A DNA stretch of 33,686 nt, taken from contig JBJMSU010000106.1 of NCBI GenBank assembly GCA_045801465.1, positions 1 through 33,686 on the forward strand. The letters are read 5' to 3'. The position numbers were made by a program, and so were the translations under genes. The stretch is from DATFWC01 sp045801465. GTDB taxonomy: Bacteria > Pseudomonadota > Alphaproteobacteria > Rhizobiales > Xanthobacteraceae. The stretch's first letter is position 1; the number at the start of each line of letters is the position of its first letter. The notes under the pieces are model-generated. The model saw only the letters and a program-made list of their open reading frames with translations, was not told the origin of the DNA and made no database searches. Shown one piece after another: positions 31,882-33,686 of the stretch.

Positions 31882-32147
31882 GCTGAGAACGAAGGTCCAG
31901 GGTGACCGGTGCAGCAGAACGGGCGGCACCCGGCATCTGTTCCATTGTCGAACGCGCGATGCCTTGCGCCGCGCCAGCGCGTCAAAATTCGGCCTTGGAT
32001 TCTGGATCGGCTCCTCCGGTCAAGTTTCGGTGCCGTCCGGCACGCATGTGGTCGCCAACCGGAAAACGACTGGTCGTCCCGGGAGTGATCTAGTATTGTG
32101 CTGATCGACAACGCGAAATCGCGGCAACGACCCGGGAGGACAGGAAG
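31882..32147. promoter_or_regulatory. Divergent promoter region between dehydrogenase operon and MHYT-LytTR gene
   Basis: These 266 bases should hold the promoters of both units. I see no confident -35/-10 pair. A near direct repeat, GTCAAAATTCGG at 31981 and GTCAAGTTTCGG at 32019 (two mismatches, 38 bases apart), is the only candidate operator I can point to. GGGAGG before the ATG at 32148 is a good ribosome-binding site. Confidence 0.45.
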
Positions 32148-33341
32148 ATGCCGGTGACGCACGAGCCCTGGCTCGTCGCGCTATCGCTGGTCGTGGCGAT
32201 CCAGGGCGCGTATGTCGGGTTGACCCTCTCCCTGCAGGTCGCCGAGGCCATCGGAGTGCGGCGCCGCCTGTTGCTCGCCGCGGCGGCGGTGTCGCTCGCG
32301 GTCGCCATCTGGGCCATGCATTTCGTCGCCATGCTGGCAGCGCGGCTGCCGCTTCCGGTCGATTACCTCGTGTTCCCCACCCTGCTGTCGTTCCTGGTGT
32401 GCGTCATCGTTGTGGGAGCCGCGGTGTTCGCCGTCAGCGCCGGACCGCTGACGCCCACCCGGCTGGTTGCATCCGCGGCGTTCTCGGGCGGCGGCATTGC
32501 GACCATGCATTACATCGGCATGAGTGCGCTCCACGCCAGCGCGCATCTGCAACATGACCCGGCGTTCGTGGCGGCGAGCGTCGCGATTGCGGTCGGCGCA
32601 TCGGGACTGGCGCTGTGGCTGGCCGATGGACGCGGGGCGAGGCCGCCGCTCGTCATCTCGGCGATCGCCTTTGGGGCGGCGATTGCCGGCATGCACTACA
32701 CCGCCATGGCGGGGCTGGCGGTATTTCCGCATACCAGTCCGGTGTCGAGCGCGCCGGCGCTCTCGACGGACCTGCTCGCCATCGTCGTCGCCATCGTGGC
32801 GTTCCTGATGTCAGCCGTCTTCCTGCTGCTGCTGATACCGGATCGCTCGCTGGCGCCGGACCATGACGAGGCCCCGTTGGCGCCGCCGGATCGCGTCGAG
32901 CGGGGGGCTCCGGCGGCGCGCGCGATCGCCGCGATGGAAATCGCGCCGGAGGTTCACCAAGTCATTGCTGAAACGCAGACGCGCCAGGCACCTGCCCATC
33001 TTCCGGTGGAACGCGATGGCGCGACGCATTTCATCCCGGTCGACGATATCGTCGCCGTCCACGCCAACGCACATTACACGTACGTCTTTGATGGCACGGC
33101 GAAATTGTTCTGCACGCTGGCGATCGGCGACGTTGAGGCGCGGCTCGACCATGCCCGTTTCGTGCGCGTCCATCGCAGCCATATCGTCAATATCGACCGG
33201 GTGGTCGGCTTGAAGCGCGCCGGCGATAACGGCGTGATCGAGCTGGCGGGAACCGATCGCTATACGGTGCCTGTGAGCCGCAGCCGCTTCGGCGGCCTGC
33301 GCTCGCGGCTCGAGTTCCGCACGCACGAAGCCGTCACCTGA
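32148..33341 (+). CDS. MHYT-LytTR membrane sensor/transcription regulator (CoxC/CoxH-like)
   Basis: This 397-residue protein joins a membrane sensor to a DNA-binding domain. The first ~235 residues hold about seven helices with three MHYT-type motifs, WAMHFVAM, ATMHYIGM and AGMHYTAM. This domain is thought to bind copper and to sense O2, CO or NO. A polar linker leads to a C-terminal LytTR domain (about 285-390), shown by FIPVDDIVAVHANAHYTYVF and RFVRVHRSHIVNIDRVVGL. The same two-domain layout is known from CoxC and CoxH in the CO dehydrogenase cluster of Oligotropha; no CO dehydrogenase genes are in this window. Its divergent position suggests control of the dehydrogenase-oxidase operon, perhaps in response to oxygen or copper. 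That role is inference. Confidence 0.92.
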   Translation: MPVTHEPWLVALSLVVAIQGAYVGLTLSLQVAEAIGVRRRLLLAAAAVSLAVAIWAMHFVAMLAARLPLPVDYLVFPTLLSFLVCVIVVGAAVFAVSAGPLTPTRLVASAAFSGGGIATMHYIGMSALHASAHLQHDPAFVAASVAIAVGASGLALWLADGRGARPPLVISAIAFGAAIAGMHYTAMAGLAVFPHTSPVSSAPALSTDLLAIVVAIVAFLMSAVFLLLLIPDRSLAPDHDEAPLAPPDRVERGAPAARAIAAMEIAPEVHQVIAETQTRQAPAHLPVERDGATHFIPVDDIVAVHANAHYTYVFDGTAKLFCTLAIGDVEARLDHARFVRVHRSHIVNIDRVVGLKRAGDNGVIELAGTDRYTVPVSRSRFGGLRSRLEFRTHEAVT

Positions 33342-33462
33342 TTTTCAGTCAGTAGTACTGTCGCACTTCGTGCAGGGCGCCGCATCTCGTGCGCGCAGGG
33401 ACCTGCTGGTGCACGAGTCGTTGTCGCCGAATTGGCGAAGGACGACACTCACTCAATCCAGC

Positions 33463-33540
33463 CTAGTGCCGCCGATTTGAAGTTCCTGCACCGCCTGCCG
33501 CAAACTCGTGCGGGAACTTCAAATCGAAAAGCGGCAATAG
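33463..33540. repeat. Palindromic repeat B, inverted second copy
   Basis: This 78-base palindrome is the reverse complement of 21307-21384 with three differences, one of which turns the final ctag into atag. The 13-base spacer next to it (gatcatagacttg against caagtctatgatc) is also conserved, so the whole two-hairpin unit was copied, not one hairpin. Confidence 0.88.
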
Positions 33541-33563
33541 ATCATAGACTTGCTGTCGTGGCA

Positions 33564-33606
33564 GCGGGGCCGCCAGGTATCACGAACGTCGGAAGCGGGG
33601 CACCAG
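33564..33606. repeat. Degenerate half of palindromic repeat A, inverted copy
   Basis: The stretch tatcacgaacgtcggaag followed by cggggcaccag matches the reverse complement of the left half of 21218-21293 with a few changes. The other arm is lost, so it can no longer form the hairpin. Confidence 0.7.
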
Positions 33607-33670
33607 AATTGACGCCGAGCGGTTCGGCCTGCGTGGTCTCGCGCGAGGAAATGGCGCCAGGCCGGTCTGG

Positions 33671-33686
33671 GGAGGAAGGCCATGAT
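33671..33686 (+). other. Ribosome-binding site and probable start codon of a gene cut by the right edge
   Basis: GGAGGA at 33671-33676 is followed by ATG at 33682-33684. Only five coding bases lie in the window, so the product is unknown. Confidence 0.4.

Larger units (their letters stand above)
33342..33681. other. Intergenic region with repeats only
   Basis: No gene is supported here. Bases 33342-33462 hold only short weak palindromes (for example cagtagtactg near 33350). The repeat copies at 33463-33606 fill the middle. Bases 33607-33670 show nothing I can name before the ribosome-binding site at the edge. Confidence 0.6.

Noticed and set aside
30220..31905. 561-codon plus-strand open frame across the PQQ dehydrogenase
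   Set aside because: It is antisense to a strongly conserved gene, with no recognisable motif and no ribosome-binding site.
1..33686. CRISPR array, tRNA, rRNA or prophage genes
   Set aside because: No regularly spaced repeats, no cloverleaf-like conserved sequence and no phage or transposase proteins were seen on either strand.

Overview
The window is high-GC (mid-60s %, by eye), densely coding DNA. It looks like an alphaproteobacterium of the Hyphomicrobiales (Bradyrhizobium/Xanthobacteraceae-like). The reasons are the Bug/TctC solute-binding proteins, the caa3 oxidase with CtaG, the MHYT-LytTR regulator, the tiny Rhizobiales-type hypothetical proteins and several families of intergenic palindromes. 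No rRNA, tRNA, CRISPR array or complete insertion sequence was seen.

Left part (1-16.1 kb) is catabolic and transport accessory DNA. A UbiD-type decarboxylase (cut by the left edge), an acyl-CoA ligase and a UbiX flavin prenyltransferase form a decarboxylation/activation cluster; UbiX makes the prenylated flavin that UbiD enzymes need. Around them lie a lone PBP2-type binding protein, a GlcG/HbpS-like secreted protein and two TctC-type binding proteins without their membrane partners. Then come a HyuA/HyuB pair and a complete nitrate/sulfonate/taurine-type ABC importer (two different permeases, ATPase, binding protein), with a divergent short-chain dehydrogenase.

Middle part (16.2-23.3 kb) holds msrB, a RoxA-like diheme cytochrome c, a PoxB-like thiamine-diphosphate enzyme, three very small proteins (one a DnaJ-type cysteine-rich finger) and htpG.

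Right part (23.4-33.3 kb) is the most striking. It is one minus-strand run of nine genes, mostly with ATGA stop/start overlaps: a PQQ alcohol dehydrogenase with the lanthanide-type Asp-x-Asp signature, its XoxJ/MoxJ-like periplasmic partner, a lipoprotein cytochrome c, caa3 oxidase subunits II (with fused cytochrome c), I and III, a small membrane protein, CtaG and another membrane-anchored cytochrome c. Together they would carry electrons from a periplasmic alcohol to oxygen. A membrane sensor/regulator (MHYT plus LytTR, like CoxC/CoxH) is transcribed divergently. Near-identical two-hairpin repeats in opposite orientation lie on both sides of htpG, the operon and the regulator.

Repeats shape this window. 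There are two copies of a mosaic element with terminal inverted repeats (about 1.2 and 11.1 kb), the two-hairpin CTAG element (21.2 and 33.5 kb), and a third palindrome that is translated inside the N-terminus of the XoxJ-like protein.
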